Position numbers and translations under genes: made by a program. From Desulfosarcina widdelii (GTDB lineage: Bacteria; Desulfobacterota; Desulfobacteria; Desulfobacterales; Desulfosarcinaceae), in the NCBI RefSeq assembly GCF_009688965.1, contig NZ_AP021875.1, positions 4,836,001-4,900,000 of the forward strand: a stretch of 64,000 bases of DNA, given 5' to 3'. Positions within the stretch are counted from its first letter, which is position 1; each line of letters starts with the position of its first letter. Positions 53,209 through 60,256 of this stretch are shown here, piece by piece. The notes under the pieces are model-generated. The model made no database searches and was not told the origin of the DNA. It was given only the letters and a program-made list of their open reading frames with translations.

Positions 53209-53871
53209 ATGGCCCAGACCATCAAGGACAAACTTAGTGAACTTGAAAAGCAGAATCGTCTCCTGACAGACAACCTCGTGGATGCCGTCTGGGTAGTCAA
53301 TGCTGGGAATTTGATCTGTGAATACGTTACCCCTTCAATCCAGAGTATAAACGGATACGCTGCTGAAGAACTCACAGGCAAACCAGTCACAGACCGACTT
53401 GTACCAAAGTCCCTGAAAAAGGCTATGGTGTTGTTGGAAACGTCTTTGATCGACTACGAACACGGTAAACGGGGTACACGAACATTTGAAGTCGAATTGA
53501 CGCACAAGAAAGGCGGTTCCTACTGGGTTGAGATACGGGCAACACTTATGGAAGAGGCTGGTAGACCGCTCAAAATCGTAGGTGTCACAAGGGATATTAC
53601 CACCCGGAAAAAGTATGAACTGAAACTGGAAGAACAGAACCGTAAACTGGCCGAGGCCTTGGCTGACAAAGAACGCCTACTGAAAGAGATCAAGGTTCTG
53701 CAAAGCATGTTGCCCATCTGTAGCGGCTGCAAAAGAATCCGTGATGATGACGACAAATGGTGGCCCCTCGACGCATACGTCAGGGAACATACGGATACGG
53801 ACTTCACCCATACGATTTGTCCAGACTGCAAGGATGTGTTCTACCCCGAACTGGGAAAGAAAGAACTGTAG
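53209..53871 (+). CDS. PAS-domain protein with C-terminal Cys-rich domain
   Basis: A 220-residue signalling protein: a short coiled-coil start (IKDKLSELEKQNRLL), a PAS domain with PAC segment (LVDAVWVVNAGNLICEYVTPSIQSINGYAAEELTGK ... PLKIVGVTRDITTRKKYE), a second coiled coil, then MLPICSGCKRIRDDDDKWWPLDAYVREHTDTDFTHTICPDCKDVFYPEL, with CxxC...HxxxCxxC ligands for a metal or cluster. No output domain. GGGGAGG before ATG at 53209. The same tail occurs in the protein at 54277. Together with the STAS-like protein between them they form a small sensory module carried by the island. Confidence 0.85.
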   Translation: MAQTIKDKLSELEKQNRLLTDNLVDAVWVVNAGNLICEYVTPSIQSINGYAAEELTGKPVTDRLVPKSLKKAMVLLETSLIDYEHGKRGTRTFEVELTHKKGGSYWVEIRATLMEEAGRPLKIVGVTRDITTRKKYELKLEEQNRKLAEALADKERLLKEIKVLQSMLPICSGCKRIRDDDDKWWPLDAYVREHTDTDFTHTICPDCKDVFYPELGKKEL

Positions 53872-53874
53872 GTC

Positions 53875-54249
53875 ATGCCAATACAACGACACACAGATCA
53901 AGCCAAGCGCCTAACCATCCTGACGGCAACCGGTGAAGTATTGGTAGATGAAATTGTGGAAGTGGTGAGCGCCTTCAAAGACGATCTTCCAGCCTTAAAC
54001 ATCCTGTGGGACTTTCGTAAAGCATACCTAACCGAGTCTTTTGAATCAGAATTTACAAGGGGAATTGCAAAGTTGGCCAAGACCTCCGTTGGTCTGAGGC
54101 GTGACGGCAAGACAGCTTACGTAGCCTCTTCCGACTTGGTGTTCGGCATGTGCAGGATGTTCACGACACAATTGGGTTTAGAAGGTGCGTTGCACTCTAC
54201 CATGGTATTTCGTGAAATGGATGAAGCCCTGAAGTGGTTATGTGATTAG
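53875..54249 (+). CDS. STAS/SpoIIAA-like protein
   Basis: A 124-residue alpha/beta protein, RLTILTATGEVLVDEIVEVVSAFKDDLPALNILWDFRKAYLTES..., with the beta-alpha pattern of SpoIIAA-like proteins, TAYVASSDLVFGMCRMF and FREMDEALKWL at the end. No known catalytic motif. It starts 3 bp after the PAS gene stop, so it is cotranscribed, and probably relays the PAS signal by protein contact. The family call is from pattern, so it is tentative. Confidence 0.65.
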   Translation: MPIQRHTDQAKRLTILTATGEVLVDEIVEVVSAFKDDLPALNILWDFRKAYLTESFESEFTRGIAKLAKTSVGLRRDGKTAYVASSDLVFGMCRMFTTQLGLEGALHSTMVFREMDEALKWLCD

Positions 54250-54276
54250 ACGCAAAGTTTCGTAATAAATTTTAGA

Positions 54277-55116
54277 ATGTTATTTAAAATAGAAAATATG
54301 GGCCTTAAAAACGACGTTTTAAAGACCATAATAATTACAATAGGGTCTATTTCGCTTTCCATAGCGATCACCTATTCATTATGTATGATCTGGGGTGAAA
54401 ACCAAGTAATCAGGGTTGACTATACGCTTTTGATATCATTTATAGCACCCCTAATAATTACCCCAATCGTATGTGCCGTTTTTATCAATTTGAATAACAA
54501 ACTCAAAGAAACCGAACGGCAACTTAAAGATGAAATTCATTGGCGCCGTCTTTTGATTAAGGAATCAAGGGACGCCATTGCTGTTATAGACCAAAACGGA
54601 AAAGTTTTTATGGCAAACACTCAATTCGCTGACATGCTCGGTTATTCGGTGGAGGAAGTTCATCAGCTTCATATATGGGATTGGGATACTCAATTAAACC
54701 AAGAACAATACTTGGGATTAACTGAAGATGTCAGTAGTGTAGGTCTTAATTTTGAGACACAACACCGTTGTAGGGACGGCAGGATCATAGATGTTGAAGT
54801 CAGCAATAATGGTGGGGTTTATGGAGGAAAAAAGCTGATACTTGGTATATGCCGGGATGTCACCGATAGAAAAAAGGCGGAATCGGAAAAGAGCGCTCTT
54901 ATTGATAAACTTGAGAAAGCTTTGGCCGAAATAAAAACACTACAGGGTTTTATTCCAATTTGTGCAAGCTGCAAAAAAATTCGGAGTGAAAAGGGCTACT
55001 GGGAACAGATTGAGCAATATATTCAGGACAGATCCGATGCCCAATTCAGCCATAGCCTCTGCCCGAAATGTGCAAAGGAATTGTATCCTGATATGGATAT
55101 CACCTCCGATCAATAA
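54277..55116 (+). CDS. Membrane-anchored PAS protein with C-terminal Cys-rich domain
   Basis: A 279-residue protein: two membrane helices (LKTIIITIGSISLSIAITYSLCMI and LLISFIAPLIITPIVCAVFI), a coiled coil, a PAS/PAC domain (SRDAIAVIDQNGKVFMANTQFADMLGYSVEEV ... LILGICRDVTDRKKAE) and the tail FIPICASCKKIRSEKGYWEQIEQYIQDRSDAQFSHSLCPKCAKELYPDM. It is the membrane counterpart of the PAS protein two genes upstream. The start ATG has no strong ribosome-binding site. Base composition is more AT-rich than the chromosomal flanks. Confidence 0.85.
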   Translation: MLFKIENMGLKNDVLKTIIITIGSISLSIAITYSLCMIWGENQVIRVDYTLLISFIAPLIITPIVCAVFINLNNKLKETERQLKDEIHWRRLLIKESRDAIAVIDQNGKVFMANTQFADMLGYSVEEVHQLHIWDWDTQLNQEQYLGLTEDVSSVGLNFETQHRCRDGRIIDVEVSNNGGVYGGKKLILGICRDVTDRKKAESEKSALIDKLEKALAEIKTLQGFIPICASCKKIRSEKGYWEQIEQYIQDRSDAQFSHSLCPKCAKELYPDMDITSDQ

Positions 55117-55404
55117 AACTGTTGAATCTGACTACCACCGTATTTTTCAATTCGACTCGGCAAATGATGGGCATGTTCAGATTGCATGGCTGTTCTCGCT
55201 AAAACCAGCCCAATGTGAAGAGGGCCAGTAGAGAAATCTCCAACAATCCTGAAGCAATTGGTCAACACCCAAAACGGCAGGTTACAATACCTACGTTCAA
55301 GTTTGACCTGATACAATATTTCAACCGGCTATCATAGTGCTTGTAGCTAAAGAGATTTCGTACTCAGCTTTCTCGTCCTGATAAAATTATCCGCAGCAAC
55401 CCAC

Positions 55405-56049
55405 CTACCCAATTTCATTCATGAGCACATCGTGGACCTCTCGGTCCTCGATCCCAAGGTACCGCATGGTAATTGCCGGACTGTTGTGGTTGTATCGCTT
55501 GCACAGGATCTCAAAACCAACTCCATGCTGAATCCGTTGCTGGTAACCCCACGTTTTGCGTAGCGTGTGGCACCCATAATTGCCCCGCAGGTTGATCGCT
55601 TTGCACCAGTTCTTCACCAGCTTACTTACTGCCTGACTCTGGATGTGGCTGTTGCCCTTCCTGCTGGCGAAGACGTAGTCATCGTCTGCTGGTTGTACCG
55701 TCTCCAGATACAGCTGGAGAGCCTTGTACACGGTCTTGTTGACCACCAGAATATTGTCCTTGCCCGTTTTCCCTTCCTTGATGGTCAGTGAGTCTCCCGG
55801 TTTCAGGTATCGGACATCCCGCACCTTCAACCGGACCAGATCACCGGCCCGTAGGCCGTTGTTGATGCCCATGACAAAGAGCAAGTGATTACGGGCATTG
55901 GACTCGGTGAGCTTGGAAATCGCCTTGATGTCCTTGATCCTGCGTATAGGATCGACTGCGATGCGTTCGCCTTTCTTGGGGTGGTTGTTCGTGGCATGTC
56001 CTCCGGTAGGTGAGTGGATGACAGCCTTGCCAAGCAAGGTCCGTCCCAA
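55405..56049 (-). CDS. Tyrosine recombinase (phage-type integrase)
   Basis: A 214-residue recombinase consisting almost only of the catalytic domain: Arg in NNGLRAGDLVRL, the HxLR box CHTLRKTWGY and the nucleophile in AITMRYLGIED. The short N-terminus (IRRIKDIKAISKLTESNARNHLLF) lacks a core-binding SAM-like domain of usual length, so it is either a small integrase class or N-terminally truncated. Only a TTG start (56049) is available and there is no clear ribosome-binding site. Its promoter overlaps a repeated ACTCAACATTCGA element. Confidence 0.85.
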   Translation of the reverse strand: MGRTLLGKAVIHSPTGGHATNNHPKKGERIAVDPIRRIKDIKAISKLTESNARNHLLFVMGINNGLRAGDLVRLKVRDVRYLKPGDSLTIKEGKTGKDNILVVNKTVYKALQLYLETVQPADDDYVFASRKGNSHIQSQAVSKLVKNWCKAINLRGNYGCHTLRKTWGYQQRIQHGVGFEILCKRYNHNSPAITMRYLGIEDREVHDVLMNEIG

Positions 56050-56067
56050 AGTCGTGTAATTTGTCTA

Positions 56068-56097
56068 ATTATATACTAACTCAACATTCGAAGTCAA
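56068..56097 (-). promoter_or_regulatory. Promoter of the tyrosine recombinase gene
   Basis: Minus-strand -35 TTGACT (56092-56097) and -10 TATAAT (56068-56073) with an 18-bp spacer. The predicted start point lies only about 12 nt before the TTG start codon. Confidence 0.65.
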
Positions 56098-56200
56098 TCG
56101 ATTTTGCACAGCAAAGGGTAAAATCGAGGAAAACCCTTACCAGACATACATTTGCACCAAAATCATGAATGTTGACTTTTATACAGGACTCAACATTCGA
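56079..56200. repeat. Repeated TCAACATTC elements at the recombinase promoter
   Basis: ACTCAACATTCGA occurs at 56079-56091 (inside the promoter spacer) and at 56188-56200, with an inverted half-copy GAATGTTGA at 56167-56175. Arrangement and position suggest recombinase arm-type binding sites or an autorepressor. Confidence 0.5.
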
Positions 56201-56365
56201 CTTACTGAGAGACGTAACAAGGGGGTTAAAATTCCCAGCCTATACTTGGGTATGGGTCGAGATGATTCAATCGTTCCATCGGATTCTCAGACTGAAGTAG
56301 AGGTGTTTTTGAGGTCAGGCATTACCCACATTTACCGATATGGTCATGGGGATGGTTTGAAATGA
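56165..56365 (+). CDS. Possible small protein
   Basis: A 66-residue frame (MNVDFYTGLNIRLTERRNKGVKIPSLYLGMGRDD...) with no recognisable family and no good ribosome-binding site; its first codons overlap the repeated element. It may be a chance frame. Confidence 0.25.
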   Translation: MNVDFYTGLNIRLTERRNKGVKIPSLYLGMGRDDSIVPSDSQTEVEVFLRSGITHIYRYGHGDGLK

Positions 56366-56653
56366 AGCGGAACGTTTCGGGGGGAGCAGAGGTCTCCCAG
56401 ACCGAATGCCGGGGAACTCCCCGTGAGTGCCGGGAAGGGCAACGCACCTGCCGGTGCTGATGCCGGGAACCATACCCGTATTCACGGGGAATGCGGGGAT
56501 GGGAAACAGTGCAGGAAGCAGTATGCTGACTGTGCTGTTTACCGGCATTTGTGTGGCGTACTGCATTCCGGTGCTGTTTGTTATTGATGCAGTACGCATA
56601 TAGGGGTTTTCCAGTAATGGTAGATATTGGTAAGTAGGAAAACCCTTAATAGT

Positions 56654-56701
56654 AGCTTTTTCTTATCAGCCTCTTTTTAGAGGCTATAAGTAGAAAAAGC
56701 T
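56654..56701. other. Array hairpin H
   Basis: Three coaxial stems: AGCTTTTT/AAAAAGCT, CTTAT/ATAAG and AGCCTC/GAGGCT (19 bp in all) with a 3-nt and a 1-nt bulge and loop TTTTTA. Confidence 0.75.
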
Positions 56702-56706
56702 TATAT

Positions 56707-56751
56707 GCTTTCTCCTCTACTAAGTCTCTAAAGAGACTATTAGGAGAAAGC
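56707..56751. other. Array hairpin I
   Basis: Outer stem GCTTTCTCCT/AGGAGAAAGC (10 bp) and inner stem AGTCTC/GAGACT with loop TAAA, separated by an asymmetric internal loop. Same two-tier design as hairpin H. Confidence 0.75.
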
Positions 56752-56766
56752 TATTAATTATTATAT

Positions 56767-56789
56767 GACTCTCTATTCCATAGAGAGTC
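56767..56789. other. Array hairpin J
   Basis: GACTCTCTA/TAGAGAGTC, 9 perfect base pairs, loop TTCCA, followed by TATAAGTAG as after hairpin H. Confidence 0.75.
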
Positions 56790-56819
56790 TATAAGTAGAT
56801 AGTAGTTAATAGTTAATAT

Positions 56820-56842
56820 GAGTCTCTATTCCATAGAGACTC
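56820..56842. other. Array hairpin K
   Basis: GAGTCTCTA/TAGAGACTC, 9 perfect base pairs, loop TTCCA. Identical to hairpin J except for one base in each arm (C to G and G to C), a compensatory pair change that keeps the stem. Confidence 0.75.
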
Positions 56843-56847
56843 TATTA

Positions 56848-58570
56848 CCTAAACTGAGCGATTTTGGCTTTGAACGGAAGAATCCGGGTAAAACACGGTA
56901 GAAAAATCGGGATCGGCTGAGAATTTGAGACAATTTCCCCGGACAAGCCATCCTGACCGGATTGGTTATGGGAATATACGCAACGGATCCTGTTTTAGCG
57001 CGCACCCCTCCAACGGTTTTTATCCGAATTTTGTTTTCCTGCCGGTTATTCGATAACCGGCGCTGTGCGGCACCGTTCGAACAACTCCGGCAAGCGAAGG
57101 CTTTCCAGGCAAGTCCTAGTTACCTTTAAGACCGTTTGCTCACTGTGGAAAACGATTTTACCTGCGATATCGATCAGCCGTCTACGTACCGTGGAGGCAT
57201 AGGAACCGATCGATAATACTGGCACACTGACATCTTCTTTAAACGATTCGAGCAGAAAATGACCGACCAGCATCATATAATACCAGGCTGCATTGGGAGC
57301 GAATCGTTTGAAAGGCAGTTGTTCGTGACCAAAATCCTTCAGCGCCCGGTTGGCCAATTCGTCGCTGCCGCGTTCATGATAGCAGGCAACGAGTCCATTG
57401 GTGGTCAGATATTCCACCGCTCCGGCTTTTTCCAGCATACTGTCGATCGCCTGGCCTTGACCGATGTTGGTGACGATGATGGTGTCAGGCCGAAATCCCG
57501 GAAGGTAAAGCTGTTTGCTGTCATCGTGCATCAACCGACAAAAAATCGCGCGCCGGAACCGTTTCCAGTTGCCTTGCCGGATACCGAACTCGGCATATTG
57601 CCAGGCTTTCTTCTTGCCGGATTCGTATCGTTTCCATTTGGACGCATCCCAGTTGTCCGCTATTTGCTTGATGTCTTTATACACCTTGCCGCCGCAGGCA
57701 TAACCGACATGAAGCGTTTCGCAAATCTCGAAGATTTTCTGGTCGAAAAAACCGCTGTCCATTCGGATGATAATCGGCACATCCCCACGGTATTCACATC
57801 TGATTTTAAGAACCATGTGCCGGATCATATTCAGGACCGTATCGCCATGATTGGAATGTTTATCCCCGCTGCGAAACACCGCATCTACAATCAAGCGCCC
57901 CCAATTCATCTGCAGGGGTTGAAAGCCCTTTTTCTTCTTGTAGGTGGGCTTCACGCCATGCCGGCATTTTGCATCGTCATTGTCCATGACCATCGTATCG
58001 ATACCCAACTCGATCACATCGGGTTGCGTATTTCGCAGACGCCAGATGAAAAGGGTCTGCAAAAGGCGCCGGAACAAAAACACGCGAGTCCAGGCAAATG
58101 CTTTAAAAAAGCGTTTGATTTGATGAGAAGAGGCCATGTCTTCGATTGGCGTCTCAATGCTGCCGGCATAGCCTTCATCACGGGAAATCTGATCGAAGTA
58201 TGCATGGCGCCGACTGGTTCCATCGGCAAAAAAGCAGAGCACTTGTTTGAAAAGCTCTGCGATATCAATGCCTTTTCTGCTTTTTCGGATGGTTCCAAAC
58301 CATCGGTCGAACCAGCCAAAAACTTGAATGCCGTGCATATAGGCCACGAAAAGGGCCAGCCCGGCTCTTCCGGTCAACCGGTCGGCAGTCGTTTCGATGC
58401 GTCGAATTTTGAGTTCATTTTGTCTGTAGTTTTTGCTATGCTTGCTCATAGAGTCCTTTACCTATTGGGTGTGTTTACGCTTGTTGTAAACTTGGCGGTT
58501 TTTAACAAGCATTATAACACGTTATCCAATTTTAGAGGACTCTTTTTTTATGGTAATCGCGTATTTTAGG
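56848..58570 (-). mobile_element. IS1380-family insertion sequence
   Basis: A 1723-bp element with imperfect terminal inverted repeats: CCTAAACTGAGCGATT at 56848 and CCTAAAATACGCGATT on the opposite strand ending at 58570 (13 of 16 identical). It carries one full-length transposase gene. No clear target-site duplication is visible; the flanks are ATTA and TATA. It sits between hairpin K and hairpin L and so splits the array. Confidence 0.8.
57046..58449 (-). CDS. IS1380-family DDE transposase
   Basis: A 467-residue transposase: N-terminal DNA-binding region (RRIETTADRLTGRAGLALFVAYMHGIQ), catalytic carboxylates in VIELGIDTMVMDN and IIIRMDSGFFD, and the C-terminal YHERGSDELANRALKDFGHEQLPFKRFAPNAAWYYMMLVGHFLLESF region, close to the family YYxRxxxExRIKE-type segment. 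The reading frame is intact and AAAGGAC precedes the ATG, so the element may still be active. Confidence 0.93.
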   Translation of the reverse strand: MSKHSKNYRQNELKIRRIETTADRLTGRAGLALFVAYMHGIQVFGWFDRWFGTIRKSRKGIDIAELFKQVLCFFADGTSRRHAYFDQISRDEGYAGSIETPIEDMASSHQIKRFFKAFAWTRVFLFRRLLQTLFIWRLRNTQPDVIELGIDTMVMDNDDAKCRHGVKPTYKKKKGFQPLQMNWGRLIVDAVFRSGDKHSNHGDTVLNMIRHMVLKIRCEYRGDVPIIIRMDSGFFDQKIFEICETLHVGYACGGKVYKDIKQIADNWDASKWKRYESGKKKAWQYAEFGIRQGNWKRFRRAIFCRLMHDDSKQLYLPGFRPDTIIVTNIGQGQAIDSMLEKAGAVEYLTTNGLVACYHERGSDELANRALKDFGHEQLPFKRFAPNAAWYYMMLVGHFLLESFKEDVSVPVLSIGSYASTVRRRLIDIAGKIVFHSEQTVLKVTRTCLESLRLPELFERCRTAPVIE

Positions 58571-58581
58571 TATATATATAA

Positions 58582-59341
58582 GAGTCCCTATAAGGGTTCT
58601 TATAAGGGACTCCCTTATAGGCACCGGCTTTGCCGGTGAATAGCCCCGCCCAATCAATGGGCGTGTGTGGCCGGTGCCGTCATCATAAAGTTACACTGTG
58701 AGCACCGCCGCAGCCCACTCAGTGGCAAGCGAAGGCGGCGTGTATGCCAAGAGAACCCACCTGCTCTTGCCACAGCTGTTCCCTGCCCCTTTACCAGCAT
58801 CACGCATACCAACACACACACCTCCAGCACCAAAGTGCTGGTGGAACATCTCCTGCAAGGATACAGACATGTGTTTGGGGGTAGGGGTGCCAAACTGAGA
58901 GAACGATGAAGCTCCCTCACCGAGTAGAGGTAGGCCATCCTATTCTCCAGACAATGAAGTCCTCACCAGAGGACTGTCAGTTTGAAACACGGATATTCCC
59001 GTGGTTGGTTATCCGTGTCGTGAGACACCACCAGATTCCCAACCCATGCACTGGTATTCACCACGGCACAAAGTGCCAGTGACGACTCTGGTAACAGGTC
59101 CAGTAGCGCATCACCCAGTAGCGCAGCTACGCTGCTGATGGGTCAGCAGGATGCTGATTGACATTCTTTCATTAGGCGGGTAAGCCAGCATCCTGTGGCA
59201 TGTCGGATGGATTGAAAATTGAAGGTGGGGCGGGGTACCCCCAGTACCCCCATGGGCGTCCTGACGTATACTGGCACCCACCTCATAGAGGTGGACACAC
59301 AAATTTTTCGCAAAATTTGCTGGATTGTCTACACGTAGACA
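58582..59341. other. Hairpin array, right part (non-coding, possible large structured RNA)
   Basis: The array continues after the IS. Stems: 58582-58612 GAGTCCC+TATAAG/CTTATAAGGGACTC (one-base bulge); 58622-58638 CACCGGC/GCCGGTG; 58647-58663 CGCCCA/TGGGCG; 58706-58740 CGCCGC/GCGGCG with inner CCAC/GTGG; 58748-58769 CAAGAG/CTCTTG; 58824-58841 CCAGCAC/GTGCTGG; 58958-58975 AGTCCTC/GAGGACT; 58987-59018 ACACGGATA/TATCCGTGT; 59065-59077 GGCAC/GTGCC within 59049-59081 CACTGG/CCAGTG; 59114-59142 CCCA/TGGG with inner GTAGC/GCTAC; 59147-59195 CAGGATGCTG/CAGCATCCTG; 59278-59294 CCACCTC/GAGGTGG; 59301-59318 AAATTTT/AAAATTT; 59326-59341 TGTCTA/TAGACA. No coding frame with support. Ends just before the gene at 59420. 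Confidence 0.7.
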
Positions 59342-59419
59342 GAATGGTTACCGGTGTCAATGTGGGTGGAGTTGAGGTAAGTGGGAAACCTTGGTAGTTG
59401 AGGGCTTACGGGGTCGAAA

Positions 59420-60001
59420 TCACTCACGATTGCCATTAGGCTTTTCGTAGGACTCAAGCTGCCATGCATCCTCATAACACATGCTTTTAGGCACAGCTGG
59501 TTTTTCCATCCCTGCTATTACGGCTATTTGATTTCGGCATTGGTACATGTGCCCACGGAGCATTGTTAATGCGTCAAAGTATGGCTGAAGATCCCTACGA
59601 TCCCGTCTTCCCCCTTGTCTTGACGACTGTAATCTTTCTACAAATGTAAAGAACTGACGAATACCCTCCAGCATCAATTCCAACAATAAAAACAGTCCAC
59701 CATCGGCATGTCCTGAAAGTTCAACCTGCTTGTTTACAAGCATTGATCGTATTTCCATCAGCGATGCAATTGCCCGTTCAACACAATCATCACAACATTC
59801 GAAAGCAGTGAGAACTCGTTTGTCCGCAAGACGAACAATGACCTCTCTCGCCACTTTCTGTTCCAAATCCTCCGGTTCAACTGCGAAGCTGATGAAAGGG
59901 AGGTTGATCGTAGCGCCAGTAACACGTCTGTTCACGTGTTTCCGAGCTTTTTTGATGATGTTTCCGATCTTAAAAATGAATGGTGGACGAAATGAGGTCA
60001 T
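59420..60001 (-). CDS. Hypothetical island protein
   Basis: A 193-residue, mostly helical, basic protein I do not recognise. The N-terminal ~30 residues are basic (FKIGNIIKKARKHVNRRV), then VEPEDLEQKVAREVIVRLADKRVLTAFECCDDCVERAIASLMEIRSML with a CCxxC, and a helical second half (FLLLELMLEGIRQFFTFVERLQSSRQGGRRDRRDLQPYFDAL). No signal peptide. The ribosome-binding site is weak. It directly abuts the hairpin array, with its 3' end toward it, so it is a candidate partner of that structure. Confidence 0.6.
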   Translation of the reverse strand: MTSFRPPFIFKIGNIIKKARKHVNRRVTGATINLPFISFAVEPEDLEQKVAREVIVRLADKRVLTAFECCDDCVERAIASLMEIRSMLVNKQVELSGHADGGLFLLLELMLEGIRQFFTFVERLQSSRQGGRRDRRDLQPYFDALTMLRGHMYQCRNQIAVIAGMEKPAVPKSMCYEDAWQLESYEKPNGNRE

Positions 60002-60076
60002 TATCTGATCTTATGCGCTAATGGTACTCTTGGTCAATGAATTCGTAAGTGCTTCGCACAGAGCACTCAAGGATGC

Positions 60077-60205
60077 GTGTACGCTGAAAACGGTAGGGAT
60101 ACCGTTTACCGTGAATGGAAGGACGCACCGGAGAATGCAAAGGAATTGATCGACCAAGGCAACGCCTTGTTTGATCGAATAGCCAACCAGATTGTGGATC
60201 GGTAG
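60077..60205 (+). CDS. Possible small protein or gene remnant
   Basis: A 42-residue frame from a GTG with GGA upstream: VYAENGRDTVYREWKDAPENAKELIDQGNALFDRIANQIVDR. Composition is protein-like and codon use looks natural, but it may be the C-terminus of a truncated gene. Family not recognised. Confidence 0.35.
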   Translation: MYAENGRDTVYREWKDAPENAKELIDQGNALFDRIANQIVDR

Positions 60206-60214
60206 GTGTGGTAG

Positions 60215-60249
60215 CCAGCGGCCCCGTGTACGATTATAGGGGCCGCTGG
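60215..60249. terminator. Hairpin between the small frame and the integrase
   Basis: CCAGCGGCCCC (60215-60225) and GGGGCCGCTGG (60239-60249) form a perfect 11-bp stem with a 13-nt loop. No T-run follows on either strand, so the terminator call is tentative. Confidence 0.4.
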
Positions 60250-60256
60250 TAGGTTG

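Larger units (their letters stand above)
56382..56845. other. Hairpin array, left part (non-coding, possible large structured RNA)
   Basis: A gene-free stretch made almost entirely of consecutive stem-loops. By position (arm/arm): 56382-56398 GGGAG/CTCCC; 56410-56423 CGGGG/CCCCG; 56444-56457 GCACC/GGTGC; 56475-56488 CCCGT/ACGGG; 56556-56597 GCGTACTGCAT/ATGCAGTACGC (11 bp, 20-nt loop); 56604-56645 GGGTTTTCC/GGAAAACCC; then the four hairpins listed separately. The 3' half is AT-rich and the last four hairpins are similar in design. No frame longer than ~60 codons runs through it. The array resumes after the IS element at 58582. No known RNA family could be assigned by eye. Confidence 0.7.

Noticed and set aside
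55827..56033. Alternative frame with GGAGGA before ATGCCACG at the recombinase 5' end
   Set aside because: It would give a good start signal, but the frame lacks all recombinase motifs; the catalytic frame is the other one.
56767..56842. CRISPR-like repeat pair
   Set aside because: Only two similar units, each a hairpin, with no regular spacers and no cas genes nearby.
57259..58569. 436-residue plus-strand frame over the transposase
   Set aside because: Antisense of an intact IS1380 transposase; no supporting motifs.
58654..58938. Short frames in the right hairpin array
   Set aside because: Pro/Thr/Cys-rich translations with no start signals, in overlapping frames on both strands; the DNA is better explained by hairpins.
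56382..59341. Integron attC array
   Set aside because: Stems carry no conserved RYYYAAC/GTTRRRY boxes, there are no cassette genes between them, and neither recombinase looks like an integron integrase.
56382..59420. Retron or diversity-generating retroelement
   Set aside because: No reverse transcriptase gene is present in the window.
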